A DNA stretch of 64,000 nucleotides from Candidatus Zhuqueibacterota bacterium (GCA_030950365.1 JAUZRQ010000026.1:21699-85698); one strand, 5' to 3'. Positions 1 to 10,104 are shown, counted from the first letter of the stretch. Numbers and translations are program-made. The notes: generated by a model from the sequence alone, not told the origin.

Positions 1-338
1 CTACAATGGCAAATCGCAACATGCTATATGAATTCCAATCATTCCGCTTCAAAAAGTGCACCTACCGCAAACTACAAGCCTCCCCGTGGCAGAGCAGAGC
101 CTATTGGCGATGAGGCCGATTTTGGCAAGGCTGGCATCTTCTTGCTGATCAACACCGAGGTATTATATCAATTGCTTGTGTCGGAGCAAGATACTCAAAC
201 CAATTCCGAAGACGATGAGGCCGGGAATGAGAAAGAAGGAGTCCATACCGGTTTTGTTTTACCCATGTTTAGAAAGACGTTGAAAAAGGCCAGCCAGACC
301 GCGCCGTGATTTGCCCGGCTGACCGCTCGCCCGTTCAG
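1..338. other. Left-edge intergenic stretch, no convincing gene
   Basis: This is the region downstream of the TPR gene. The 93-codon plus-strand frame across it has a low-complexity, hydrophilic composition and no ribosome binding site, so I do not call it. On the minus strand a 27-codon frame (start 246, stop at 163-165) would encode one hydrophobic helix ending in Arg-His-Lys. It is too short to support. Confidence 0.4.
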
Positions 339-1376
339 CTATTCCCCCGTGCGCGTTTGTTCCAAAATCCGGTTCGCCACCCGGTGGTAAATTTTTGCGC
401 GCTTTTTCAGGTGCTTATCGATGTCAAAGCGGAGCGCCAGACTGGCGTGCCGTTGCGCTTCTTGAGGGGCTTTCATTTTCTGATAAATGTCCGCCAGCAT
501 GACATGACACACCATTTGATTAAATGGCGAGACGATGGGGGCCTCTTTTTCATACGTGGCCAGCAACTCCTGGTAGGCGTTTCGGGCGATGATCCACTGT
601 TTCTGCTTATAGGCCAGCGCAGCTTTGCCCCACAAAAAAAAACGGCTGCCCGGATATTGGTTCAAAGCGCGCCGCACCAGTCGTTCCGCTTCATCGTATT
701 TTTTTTCTTCAATATAAATCCAGATCAGCGCGTTCATGGCGGCCGGCCCGGCAAACTTGCCCTGGCGGATGGCGCGCCAGACCAGCCGAATGCCCAGCTC
801 GCGTTCATCGGTAATGAACGGCAGGATTTTGATAAACTTGCCATATTTGCTTTTGTAGTATTTGAAAGCGCCCACGCCGAGATAGATATCGTAATTGGTG
901 GAATCCCGCTCCAGGGCCAGCTCCAGCATTTTGATGGCATTCCAGCCGTCGCGGAAGGCCTGCAGATAGTTTTTATCGCGGAAAAAGTAAAAGGCCTTGT
1001 AGCCCAGCGAAGCGCCGAGGAAGAAATACGGCCAGCTATTCTTTGGATAGCGTTTGATGTCTTTTCGCGCCAGCGCGACCGCGCGTTTGGTAAGCCGGAA
1101 AAATTCCTCGAGCTGGGCATAATTTTCATAATCCATCATTTTGGATTGCAGCACAGCTGCGCGGAAAAAGGGGCCAGCCGGATGATCGGGATAGCGGCGT
1201 TCCAGCTCCAGGCAAAGGCTGCGCGCTGCGGCGTATTCCTGCATCACGCTATGTTGAACTATGGCGTGCACCTTCTCCTGCATTTCCGGAGGAAAATAAT
1301 TGTCCTGTGCAACCAGCCGGAAAGGCAAAAGAAGGAGCGATAACAGCCCAAATGTCAAAGTATTACGCTGTGCCAT
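339..1376 (-). CDS. Exported tetratricopeptide-repeat protein
   Basis: A 345-residue protein with a typical signal peptide (Met-Ala-Gln-Arg, then a Leu-rich core ending in Val-Ala-Gln) followed by alpha-helical TPR-like repeats, for example the segments with Tyr-Pro-Asp-His-Pro and Tyr-Pro-Gly-Ser-Arg at helix turns. The longer frame reaches back to 1511, but the start at 1376 gives the signal peptide and has AGGAG about 9 bases upstream. It overlaps the end of upp by 14 bases, so the two are probably cotranscribed and translationally coupled. TPR proteins act as protein-binding scaffolds; the likely location is periplasmic. Partner and specific role are unknown. Confidence 0.75.
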   Translation of the reverse strand: MAQRNTLTFGLLSLLLLPFRLVAQDNYFPPEMQEKVHAIVQHSVMQEYAAARSLCLELERRYPDHPAGPFFRAAVLQSKMMDYENYAQLEEFFRLTKRAVALARKDIKRYPKNSWPYFFLGASLGYKAFYFFRDKNYLQAFRDGWNAIKMLELALERDSTNYDIYLGVGAFKYYKSKYGKFIKILPFITDERELGIRLVWRAIRQGKFAGPAAMNALIWIYIEEKKYDEAERLVRRALNQYPGSRFFLWGKAALAYKQKQWIIARNAYQELLATYEKEAPIVSPFNQMVCHVMLADIYQKMKAPQEAQRHASLALRFDIDKHLKKRAKIYHRVANRILEQTRTGE

Positions 1377-1992
1377 ACTGCCGGTCTCCTGCGTCGCCCA
1401 ATCCAGGGAGAATGTAGCCTTTTTCGTTGAGCTGCCGGTCCACCGCGGCGGTGTAAATGGGCACATCCGGGTATTTTTCGCGCACGCGGGCAATGCCTTC
1501 CGACGCAGCAATCAGCGTGGCGATTTTGACCGCATCGAGGCATTGAAATTTTTGCAGTTCATCCAGGGCGGCCACGATGCTGCCGCCGGTGGCCAGCATG
1601 GGATCGGCCAGGATGATGGGGTGGTGGTTCAAATCCACAGGCAGCTTGCTATAGTAGAACACGGGCTGCAGCGTCTTGGGATCGCGGTACATGCCCAGAT
1701 GCCCGATGCGCGCATCGGGATAAAATTCGGCCATGCCTTCCACCATGCCGAGCGCGGCTCGCAGGATAGCAATCAGCACCACGGGTTTCTCAATACGCTG
1801 CGCCTGAGTCGATTCCAGCGGCGTCTCCACCGTCACAGATTCCGTGGGATGGTCCTTCGCCAGCTCATAGGCCATGAGGGTACCGCACTCTTTTAGCGCG
1901 ATGCGGAACTGGTTGACCGGAGTATGCCTGTCTCGCAGAATCGCCAGTCGGTGCTGAATAAACGGATGATCGCAGAGGGTAATTTTATGCAT
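1363..1992 (-). CDS. upp: Uracil phosphoribosyltransferase
   Basis: The 209-residue product matches the length and landmarks of Upp, which joins uracil and PRPP to give UMP in pyrimidine salvage. Visible landmarks are the N-terminal segment starting His-Lys-Ile-Thr with the following Asp-His-Pro, the Ile-Leu-Arg-Ala-Ala-Leu-Gly-Met PRPP-contact loop, the PRPP motif around Leu-Ala-Asp-Pro-Met-Leu-Ala-Thr-Gly-Gly-Ser, and the C-terminal Asp-Arg-Gln-Leu-Asn-Glu-Lys-Gly-Tyr-Ile-Leu-Pro-Gly-Leu-Gly-Asp-Ala-Gly-Asp-Arg uracil-binding stretch. It is first in a two-gene unit with the TPR gene and diverges from the sigma factor gene. The cytosolic role is near certain. Confidence 0.96.
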   Translation of the reverse strand: MHKITLCDHPFIQHRLAILRDRHTPVNQFRIALKECGTLMAYELAKDHPTESVTVETPLESTQAQRIEKPVVLIAILRAALGMVEGMAEFYPDARIGHLGMYRDPKTLQPVFYYSKLPVDLNHHPIILADPMLATGGSIVAALDELQKFQCLDAVKIATLIAASEGIARVREKYPDVPIYTAAVDRQLNEKGYILPGLGDAGDRQYGTA

Positions 1993-2055
1993 AGCCCTTT
2001 CCTGATGTTATGCGAGTTTTAGGCGTAAATATTTGCAATAATTCCATAAAAAGCA

Positions 2056-2084
2056 ATATAAAACTCGTTCACATGCATTGTCAA
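2056..2084 (-). promoter_or_regulatory. Sigma-70-type promoter for upp
   Basis: On the minus strand TTGACA (2079-2084) and TTATAT (2056-2061) are spaced by 17 bases; TATATT with an 18-base spacer is the alternative. This predicts a leader of about 55 bases before the upp start. Confidence 0.6.
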
Positions 2085-2111
2085 ATTGCAAGAATGCGCT
2101 TGTAAAAAATA

Positions 2112-2140
2112 TTGACAAATTTGAAAAAAATTACTATACT
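2112..2140 (+). promoter_or_regulatory. Consensus sigma-70 promoter for the sigma factor gene
   Basis: TTGACA at 2112-2117 and TATACT at 2135-2140 are separated by exactly 17 bases. Transcription would start near 2147, leaving a short leader before the start codon. The site sits back to back with the upp promoter; the two -35 boxes are 27 bases apart. Confidence 0.75.
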
Positions 2141-2192
2141 AATTTGAATTTATATCTCATTTTCCAATTTGCCCAAAATGGAGGGAGGTATT

Positions 2193-3059
2193 TTGGCAAG
2201 ACTCACCGGACCACGCCGTTCCCGCTCTGAGCAGTCCCTTGAAAAGTACCTACAGGAGATCGCAGAAGTCCCTTTGTTAAAACCTGAAGAAGAAATTGAG
2301 CTTGCCAAAAGGATCAAACAAGGCGATGAAGAGGCATTGGAAAAACTGACCAAGGCGAATTTGCGTTTTGTGGTCAGCGTGGCCAAGCAGTACCAGAACC
2401 AGGGCCTCTCGCTGGGTGATTTAATCAATGAAGGCAATCTTGGCTTGATCAAAGCTGCCACCCGATTTGATGAGACGCGCGGTTTTAAGTTCATCAGCTA
2501 CGCGGTCTGGTGGATCCGCCAGTCAATTTTGCAGGCCCTGGCCGAGCAATCGCGGGTGGTGCGGTTGCCGTTGAATCGCGTGGGCGCCCTGAACAAAATC
2601 GGCCGTGTGCTCAGCGAGCTAGAACAGGAGTTCGAGCGCGAGCCTTCGGAAGAGGAAATCGCCGAGCAGCTCAAGATGACTCCCTACGAGGTCTCCGACA
2701 CGCTGCAGATGGCCGGCAAACACGTTTCTCTCGATGCCCCCTTCAATCAGGATGAGGAAAGCCGACTCCTGGATGTACTGGAAAATGAGGACATGCCCTC
2801 GCCCGATCGTCCTCTGATTGATGAGTCGTTGAAAATTGAGCTGGAACGAGCCCTCTCCACTCTCACCAAACGGGAAGCCGAAGTCATCAAGCTGTATTTC
2901 GGTCTGGGCAGGGAGCATCCACTGACCCTGGAGGAGATCGGCGAGCTGTTCAACCTCACGCGCGAGCGTGTGCGTCAAATTAAGGAAAAGGCTATCATGC
3001 GCCTACGGCATGCCTCGCGTAGTAAAGCGTTACGGCCGTTTCTCGGCGACGACCGATAA
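2193..3059 (+). CDS. rpoD: RNA polymerase sigma factor, RpoD/SigA-like (sigma-70 group 1/2)
   Basis: Directs RNA polymerase to promoters. Region 1.2 begins at Ser-Leu-Glu-Lys-Tyr-Leu-Gln-Glu-Ile, followed by region 2 with Asn-Leu-Arg-Phe-Val-Val-Ser-Val-Ala and the [10 protein letters not shown] melting helix, region 3, and region 4 ending in the helix-turn-helix Leu-Thr-Arg-Glu-Arg-Val-Arg-Gln-Ile. At about 288 residues it lacks region 1.1, as do primary sigma factors of Bacteroidota and relatives, so it may be the main sigma factor of the cell. I prefer the TTG start at 2193 because GGAGGGAGGT lies just upstream; ATG at 2178 and TTG at 2169 are in frame but have no such site. A perfect promoter precedes it. 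Confidence 0.93.
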   Translation: MARLTGPRRSRSEQSLEKYLQEIAEVPLLKPEEEIELAKRIKQGDEEALEKLTKANLRFVVSVAKQYQNQGLSLGDLINEGNLGLIKAATRFDETRGFKFISYAVWWIRQSILQALAEQSRVVRLPLNRVGALNKIGRVLSELEQEFEREPSEEEIAEQLKMTPYEVSDTLQMAGKHVSLDAPFNQDEESRLLDVLENEDMPSPDRPLIDESLKIELERALSTLTKREAEVIKLYFGLGREHPLTLEEIGELFNLTRERVRQIKEKAIMRLRHASRSKALRPFLGDDR

Positions 3060-3548
3060 GCCCAAAATCACGGTTCTCCGGCTATTGAAGTTACATCCCT
3101 GGTCAGCTAGCAGAAATACATGCGATTTTAGAGACCTCATCCGTTTTAGCTGTTTTTCCTATTCATTTGACCGTATAACCGTCATTATAAAAGACATCAA
3201 TCCAGGCGAAGGAGAAAGCCTGTCATCCAATTAGGGTAATTGTCCCTTTCCGGGGCCATATAATGGACCACAGCCTGGCCCGCATCAGGATGATTGAGGG
3301 AGCGGTGCCGGGGGCTGGCGCAATAAATCTATTAAAAATGTACGTTTATCATTGACAAGCGTCTGTTTGGCTTGTATATTCTACACGCATTTTTGTCTTG
3401 ACGCGCAGCATGCATTGTCGTTTCGAAATAAATAGTTGCATACCTGGGGGGAGAAAACGTCGAGAATATGGGTGGATAAGCAGGGGCCTCTAAAGGGTTA
3501 CAAGTGAAGAACGGGGTAGCAGGTCTATTCGGTAAGGAGGAAGGAAAA
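3060..3548 (+). other. Intergenic region and long leader of the M23 gene
   Basis: No gene is supported. The second half is a transcribed leader of about 160 bases if the promoter at 3352-3380 is used. It contains G-rich runs around 3445 and 3483. I could not match it to a known riboswitch. Confidence 0.4.
3352..3380 (+). promoter_or_regulatory. Consensus sigma-70 promoter upstream of the M23 peptidase gene
   Basis: TTGACA (3352-3357) and TATATT (3375-3380) are spaced by 17 bases. The predicted start near 3387 leaves about 160 untranslated bases before the gene at 3549. Confidence 0.7.
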
Positions 3549-4475
3549 ATGCATGATAAGAATATCAAGCTTATCTATTTTTCATTTAATGGCTCAGAAG
3601 CCCAGGAGGTCGTGCTCACCTGGAAAAGAGTCCTTTCGATCCTGTCTTTCGTGTTTGTGGTCATGCTGTTATTGGGCGGGGCTACGATCGCGCTTTTTAC
3701 CGACTTTTACCACAATGCAAAAATCGAACAGCTCAGCCGCACCAATGCCTCCTTACTAAGCTACCTTGAGGACATTCAGGGCAAAGTCGCCGTCCTTGAA
3801 GACCACATTCAGTTTCTAGAAAAAGAAAACGATGATTTACGTGTGTTTGCCGATATGCCCCCACTGAATGGTGACATTCGCCGGGTAGGCGTTGGTGGTG
3901 CCGACATGGATCTGGCTTTCAAAGACGCCAACATTATCCCCGATACGGTGAACCTGACTGTGACCACGCTACACCGCAAGGTTGAAGAAATCGAGCGGCG
4001 CATCAACTTATATTCCGAAGAGCGTCAGGAAATTATGGCCAGGCTCAAAGATAAGGAAGAACGCTACAAGCATTTGCCTTCCATTCGCCCCGTTATTGAA
4101 GGCCGCATTTCCGACAAGTTTGGCCTGCGCCTCGATCCCTTCACCGATATCATGAAACATCACGATGGTCTGGATATTTCGGCCCCGGTGGGCACGCGCG
4201 TATATGCGGCTGCTGCCGGGGTGGTCATCCTCGCTAAAACTTCTTACGTGCCCGGTAAAGGTTACGGTAAACAAGTGATCATCGATCATGGCAACGGTAT
4301 TCGCACGAGGTACGCACACCTGTCGAAGGTTTTGGTAACCAAAGGCCAGAAGGTTCAGCGTTGGGAAGTCATTGGGCAGGTGGGCGAAACCGGCAAAAGC
4401 ACTGCACCGCATTTGCATTATGAAGTGCTTGTGCACGGCAAGCCCGTCGATCCGGATATGTATATCCTGAATTGA
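3549..4475 (+). CDS. M23-family (LytM) peptidoglycan endopeptidase, membrane-anchored
   Basis: A 308-residue protein with one N-terminal membrane helix (about residues 29-50), a coiled coil with heptad-like Leu/Glu/Ile spacing (about 55-110 and again 145-180), and a C-terminal M23 domain (about 200-305). The zinc-binding set looks complete: His-His-Asp-Gly-Leu-Asp-Ile gives the first His and Asp, and Pro-His-Leu-His-Tyr-Glu gives the HxH pair. The family cuts cross-links in peptidoglycan. The architecture resembles MepM/EnvC-type cell-wall remodelling or division proteins. AAGGAGG about 8 bases before the ATG at 3549 decides the start over the upstream start at 3504. It is a single gene with its own promoter. 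Confidence 0.88.
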   Translation: MHDKNIKLIYFSFNGSEAQEVVLTWKRVLSILSFVFVVMLLLGGATIALFTDFYHNAKIEQLSRTNASLLSYLEDIQGKVAVLEDHIQFLEKENDDLRVFADMPPLNGDIRRVGVGGADMDLAFKDANIIPDTVNLTVTTLHRKVEEIERRINLYSEERQEIMARLKDKEERYKHLPSIRPVIEGRISDKFGLRLDPFTDIMKHHDGLDISAPVGTRVYAAAAGVVILAKTSYVPGKGYGKQVIIDHGNGIRTRYAHLSKVLVTKGQKVQRWEVIGQVGETGKSTAPHLHYEVLVHGKPVDPDMYILN

Positions 4476-4528
4476 TCTACTGATCTACCACAGTCGCAAT
4501 CCAATGGCAGGGGGATTGGATATTGCCT

Positions 4529-4744
4529 TCAGAGTGAAGCGCGTTCGCTGTTGGTGTTGTTCTCAGCCGACCTTTTACCTGTTGGTTCTGAATATCCATC
4601 CGGTAGAGCCGTATTGAATTCGGGGGATCGTGCCAGAATGAATAGCGCCAGCACAAATAGCTCCTCATCGATCAACGCCGCAGGTATTTCCTCCGCAAGG
4701 TCCGCCCGATCTGGATGGGCCGGTATTTCATACCAATCCAACAT
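4529..4744 (-). CDS. Small hypothetical protein (71 residues)
   Basis: An acidic N-terminal half (Asp-Trp-Tyr-Glu-Ile-Pro, then Leu-Ala-Glu-Glu-Ile-Pro-Ala-Ala-Leu-Ile-Asp-Glu-Glu) is followed by a short hydrophobic segment (Phe-Val-Leu-Ala-Leu-Phe-Ile-Leu) and a polar tail. It starts 10 bases after the stop of the 113-residue gene at 4755-5093, which supports a two-gene unit. I recognise no family. The composition is plausible for a real protein, but the ribosome binding site is weak. Confidence 0.4.
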   Translation of the reverse strand: MLDWYEIPAHPDRADLAEEIPAALIDEELFVLALFILARSPEFNTALPDGYSEPTGKRSAENNTNSERASL

Positions 4745-4754
4745 GCTCGTCTCG

Positions 4755-5093
4755 TTAGAAAATGTATTGGTTAAGATCGAAATTGGGATCCTTTTCCATG
4801 AGTTTCTTGATGCTGTCGATCGGCCGGTCGAGCACCTTCAAACCGTTTAGCTCATAGCCTGCGAACATCAGCTCGTTGCGGATGTGCAAGAAGGCCTCAT
4901 ACCAGTTCAGCAGAGCTCGCGTGGATAGTTTGTCGAGCTCTGCCTCTATGTCCTCATAGCTCATATCGACGACGCGGGCGCGCAGGGCAGCCTGATAATC
5001 GATCTGGCAAAGAAGGTCCTGAATCAGGTCGCGCTTGAACGATCGGTCGTTTTCCCAATTCAAAACCCCTGAGTTGGATGGTGTTGTAGCCAT
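4755..5093 (-). CDS. Hypothetical helical protein (113 residues)
   Basis: The protein is predicted to be all helix, with many charged residues and a run Leu-Asn-Trp-Tyr-Glu-Ala-Phe-Leu-His-Ile-Arg-Asn-Glu-Leu near the middle. There is no signal peptide or membrane segment, so it is probably cytosolic. GGAGG lies 9 bases before the ATG at 5093; an ATG two codons upstream (5099) is possible, while the longer start at 5144 has no binding site. It forms a unit with the 71-residue gene downstream and is divergent from a tiny gene at 5202. I cannot assign a function. Confidence 0.6.
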   Translation of the reverse strand: MATTPSNSGVLNWENDRSFKRDLIQDLLCQIDYQAALRARVVDMSYEDIEAELDKLSTRALLNWYEAFLHIRNELMFAGYELNGLKVLDRPIDSIKKLMEKDPNFDLNQYIF

Positions 5094-5201
5094 GGTCATA
5101 CTCCTCCGGTTATTCGTCCCTAAATAGACCTGGATGGAGTGCAAAGGAGTGGCGCAGGTCCTGGGTTGTGTTCAACGTTTCCGGGGGCTGATGAGGATTC
5201 C

Positions 5202-5351
5202 ATGAGGTTCAACCCATCGATCCCATCCAACGATGGTGCCCTCGAGCAAGTCAGCCGTTCCCTACAGGTTGAAGGCGCAATGAAGCGATTCCTGGAACAG
5301 CCCCCCGATGTTTACCCTATTCCGCTGACAAGGCAGGAGTTGATGCTATGA
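5202..5351 (+). CDS. Possible small protein (49 residues)
   Basis: Starts at an ATG preceded by TGAGGA and reads through a polar sequence (Arg-Phe-Asn-Pro-Ser-Ile-Pro, Gly-Ala-Leu-Glu-Gln-Val, Arg-Phe-Leu-Glu-Gln-Pro-Pro) to a TGA at 5349-5351. It is divergent from the 113-residue hypothetical gene. The upstream in-frame start at 5139 adds a tail with unlikely composition. No family is recognised, so this is tentative. Confidence 0.3.
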   Translation: MRFNPSIPSNDGALEQVSRSLQVEGAMKRFLEQPPDVYPIPLTRQELML

Positions 5352-5578
5352 CTGTCCCTCACACCCAGTCCGTTACGACATCAAAACAACCTCAATAATT
5401 GTGCCAGAAATCAAATGATTTTGGCTGATGGTCTAAGTTGATGAAATATAAGGAATTATCCGGTGTCCCCTGTTTTCCCATCAGGTCTGATTCTGTCACA
5501 AAAATGTTACAAATGTATCTGTGGCGGTGCTATGGCGCGTTGGCTCCGGCGGTGATTTACATTGCCCACACTTCCGTT

Positions 5579-7102
<1,524 letters not shown>

Positions 7103-7602
7103 GCTCCTGTCCTCGGCTGAAAACGTCCCTATTGGCCACGATTTGTTAAAATTCAACAAGGTAGGTAAACCCGTCTTTACAAAAAGAATGCCACATTTTT
7201 GTGACACCTGTTTATTCGGGGGGAGGCAAGAAAATCAACAAGTTAAGTTGTTAGGATTTTTAAATAAAATGAAACACATTTTTTACAAATTGTTCTAATG
7301 TGAAACACCTGTTTTAGACTGGACGTGGTGCTGTACTGCAACGATACCAATTTGATACGCACGCAGTGCCTTTTTGGCGGGATCAAGGGGCATCCGCTGC
7401 TATCTGTGCGCCCTGTTTGCGATTCACCGATGCGCCTTGCCGGCCGCCAGGGAAAATCGGCGAATGACTCATTGAAAATGCTTGAGAGCGGGCTTTTTCT
7501 TGTGGCGATTTTATACGATTTTATGTATATTTTAAAAATTGTGAATTGCCACATTGATGCTTGCTCCAGAGCTGGGTCGTTCGCTTCGGAGCCGGAGGAA
7601 AA
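7103..7602. other. Divergent intergenic region between the response regulator and the HD-domain gene
   Basis: No gene is supported in these 500 bases. Two copies of the string ACACCTGTTT occur (about 7204-7213 and 7305-7314), each preceded by GTG. A short inverted repeat AACAA/TTGTT lies near 7236. These could be regulator sites for either divergent gene. Confidence 0.35.
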
Positions 7603-8574
7603 ATGATGGATTCCAAACCCATTGCCGACTTCCATATGGGGGATGAGGTCACCGGCTTTTATGTGCTGCGCCGCGCCGATTTGAAATCGCGGCGCGATAA
7701 TCAGGGCTATTATCTCGCGGTGGATATTTCCGATGCCACCGGCCACATTTCCGGCAATGTGTGGGAAAATGCCGAAAAGCTGGCACAGGAGTTGTCGCCC
7801 GGTGATGTGGTCAAGATTCAGGGCCAGGTGCAGAGCTATCAGGGCCACAAGCGCATTTCCATTCAGCGAATGCGCAAAGCCCGCGAAGCCGATGCCGTGG
7901 ATATGTCTTTGTTGGTGCCGGCTGTGGATGAAGAGATCCCGAATTTGTGGAATGAGTTTTTGCGGCTGGCCTCGGTGGTGGTGAATCCGTTTTTGAAATC
8001 GCTTTTGCGCAAATTTACCGAAAACGACGCGTTTCGTAAGCCCTTTTGCGAGGCGCCGGGCGGCAAAATGTGGCACCATGGCTATCGTGGTGGCCTGCTG
8101 GAGCACACCGTCGGCGTGGCCAAAATTTGCGAAAAGCTGGCGGCTCTGTATCCCGAAATCGACCGCGACTTGCTGCTCACGGCGGCGTTGTTGCACGACA
8201 TTGGCAAAATCGAGAGCTACCAGCACGGCCCGACGTTCGACTACACCGATGAAGGCCGCTTGCTCGGCCACATCGTTATCGGCAACCAAATGGTGTTGGA
8301 TCGCATCCGCGAAATTCCGGCCTTCCCCGAGGAACTCAGCAAGCGGCTGCAGCATTTAATATTGAGTCACCAGGGCCGCCTGGAGCAAGCCTCGCCCGTG
8401 GTACCGATGATGGCCGAGGCGTTTCTGCTTTATTATGCTGACGAAATCGACTCCAAACTGAACGCGTTTTACCGCATCAAAAAACGCGAACACAAGGATG
8501 ATACACGCTGGAGTTCATACGTCCGTTTGCTGAATCAATTCTTTTACTTCGGCGACAAGTCTCCATCCTCATAG
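7603..8574 (+). CDS. HD-domain 3'-5' exoribonuclease, YhaM-like (OB fold plus HD)
   Basis: A 323-residue protein with an N-terminal OB-type nucleic-acid-binding fold (about 10-105, with Gly-His-Ile-Ser-Gly-Asn-Val-Trp and a following Gly-Asp-Val-Val-Lys-Ile strand) and an HD phosphohydrolase domain (about 150-310). The metal ligands are visible as His in Gly-Leu-Leu-Glu-His-Thr, His-Asp in Leu-Leu-His-Asp-Ile-Gly-Lys, and a later Leu-Ser-His-Gln-Gly. This is the layout of YhaM/CBF1-type nucleases, which degrade RNA or single-stranded DNA from the 3' end. GGAGG 4 bases before tandem ATGs at 7603 and 7606 sets the start. It is followed after 9 bases by the AAA+ gene. Confidence 0.85.
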   Translation: MMDSKPIADFHMGDEVTGFYVLRRADLKSRRDNQGYYLAVDISDATGHISGNVWENAEKLAQELSPGDVVKIQGQVQSYQGHKRISIQRMRKAREADAVDMSLLVPAVDEEIPNLWNEFLRLASVVVNPFLKSLLRKFTENDAFRKPFCEAPGGKMWHHGYRGGLLEHTVGVAKICEKLAALYPEIDRDLLLTAALLHDIGKIESYQHGPTFDYTDEGRLLGHIVIGNQMVLDRIREIPAFPEELSKRLQHLILSHQGRLEQASPVVPMMAEAFLLYYADEIDSKLNAFYRIKKREHKDDTRWSSYVRLLNQFFYFGDKSPSS

Positions 8575-8583
8575 GGAATACAT

Positions 8584-10104
8584 ATGCAAAAAGACCCTCT
8601 CAAGCTGAAAACGATCGGTGAGTTACGCGCTGCCGGATACCGAGTGCTGCCCGTCAAGGAAGAAATTCGCCAGAACCTCATCCGCAAATTGAAAGCCGGT
8701 GAGGAGGTGTTCCCCGGAATTATCGGCTACGAGCACACGGTGATTCCAGAAATCTACAATGCCATTCTGTCGCGGCATGATTTTATCCTGCTGGGGCTGC
8801 GCGGGCAGGCCAAAAGCCGCATCATCCGCATGCTCCCCAATTTGCTGGACGAATACATTCCTATTATCAAGGGTTGCGAAATCAACGACAACCCGTACCG
8901 GCCGGTGTGCAAGGCCTGCCATGATAAAGTCGCCGAATATGGCGATGAGGTCGAAATCGAGTGGATTGGCCGGGATGCCCGTTACGGCGAAAAGCTGGCC
9001 ACCCCGGACGTTACCATTGCCGATCTCATCGGCGACATCGATCCCATCAAAGCGGCGGTGCACCGGCTGCATTATGCCCATGAGGGCGTGATCCACTTCG
9101 GCATTATTCCGCGCACCAACCGCGGCATTTTTGCTATCAACGAGCTGCCGGATTTGCAGCCGCGCATTCAGGTGGGCCTGTTCAATTTGATGCAGGAAAA
9201 AGACATACAGATCCGCGGCTTTCCGGTACGCATCCCCATCGATGTGCTGATGGTGTATTCGGCCAATCCCGAAGATTACACCAATCGCGGCAACATCATT
9301 ACCCCGCTCAAAGACCGGATCGGCTCGCAGATTCTGACCCACTATCCGCGCGATATCCAATCCGGTATGAAAATCACCGCACAGGAAGCCTGGGTGGAGC
9401 GCGATAGTCTGCCGGTGCGTATCCTGCCGATTTTGCGCGAGGTGATTGAGCAGACGGCTGTGGAAGCGCGGCAAAGTGAGTTTGTGGATCAGAAAAGTGG
9501 GGTCAGCGCGCGCATGACCATCTCTCTGCTGGAAAATGTGGTCAGCAACGCCGAACGGCGTGCCTATCTCTGCAACGAGTCCGAAATTGTGCCGCGCATT
9601 TGTGATTTGTATGCCTCGCTGTCGGCCATTACCGGCAAAATCGAGCTGGTGTATGAAGGCGAACAGGAGGGATTGGTGAATGTGGCCAAAGGGCTGCTTG
9701 GCAAGGCCATTAAAACCATCTTCTTAAATTACTTTCCGGAACCGTTCGCCGCCATCAAAAAGGGGCAAAATCCATATCAGAAAATCACCGATTATTTCAA
9801 AGGCGATCGCAAATTGGAACTCTCTGACACGCTCGGCGATGAGCCTTATCGCAAGCGATTGCAGCAGGTGCCCGGACTGGCCGAGGTGACGCACCGCTAC
9901 ATTCCCGGAATGGAAGAACAGCCACCGTCGCTTCTGGCCGTGGGTATGGAATTTGTATTGGAAGGATTGCATCAGAACTCGATGCTGAGCAAGGATGAGA
10001 TCGACCATGTGCGCATCTATGGGGACATGATTCAGCGCATGTTCGATGGCTTGCACCAGGACGACGATGACGACGATTTCGAGGATTTCAATCGCTGGGC
10101 ATGA
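8584..10104 (+). CDS. AAA+ ATPase of the magnesium-chelatase/MoxR type
   Basis: A 506-residue ATPase with Walker A Gly-Leu-Arg-Gly-Gln-Ala-Lys-Ser at 71-78 (Ala in place of the usual third Gly), and a Walker B region Ile-Phe-Ala-Ile-Asn-Glu-Leu around residue 190. A Cys-containing insertion (Lys-Gly-Cys-Glu near 95, then Val-Cys-Lys-Ala-Cys) lies between them and could bind a metal. The C-terminus is a run of Asp residues. Relatives are usually annotated as magnesium chelatase subunit I, but no chlorophyll genes are here, and such ATPases normally work with a von Willebrand-A partner, which is not adjacent. It probably shares an operon with the HD nuclease 9 bases upstream. The substrate is unknown. 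Confidence 0.8.
   Translation: MQKDPLKLKTIGELRAAGYRVLPVKEEIRQNLIRKLKAGEEVFPGIIGYEHTVIPEIYNAILSRHDFILLGLRGQAKSRIIRMLPNLLDEYIPIIKGCEINDNPYRPVCKACHDKVAEYGDEVEIEWIGRDARYGEKLATPDVTIADLIGDIDPIKAAVHRLHYAHEGVIHFGIIPRTNRGIFAINELPDLQPRIQVGLFNLMQEKDIQIRGFPVRIPIDVLMVYSANPEDYTNRGNIITPLKDRIGSQILTHYPRDIQSGMKITAQEAWVERDSLPVRILPILREVIEQTAVEARQSEFVDQKSGVSARMTISLLENVVSNAERRAYLCNESEIVPRICDLYASLSAITGKIELVYEGEQEGLVNVAKGLLGKAIKTIFLNYFPEPFAAIKKGQNPYQKITDYFKGDRKLELSDTLGDEPYRKRLQQVPGLAEVTHRYIPGMEEQPPSLLAVGMEFVLEGLHQNSMLSKDEIDHVRIYGDMIQRMFDGLHQDDDDDDFEDFNRWA

Noticed and set aside
163..246. 27-residue membrane micro-protein on the minus strand
   Set aside because: A hydrophobic helix is plausible, but the frame is too short and there is no clear binding site.
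306..1343. 345-codon plus-strand frame
   Set aside because: It lies antisense to the TPR gene, which has a signal peptide, a Shine-Dalgarno site and repeat structure.
3381..3548. Cyclic-di-AMP riboswitch upstream of the M23 gene
   Set aside because: The leader is long and G-rich and the gene type is suggestive, but I could not place the conserved stems and loops.
7243..8355. 370-codon minus-strand frame
   Set aside because: It lies opposite the HD nuclease gene and has no recognisable features.
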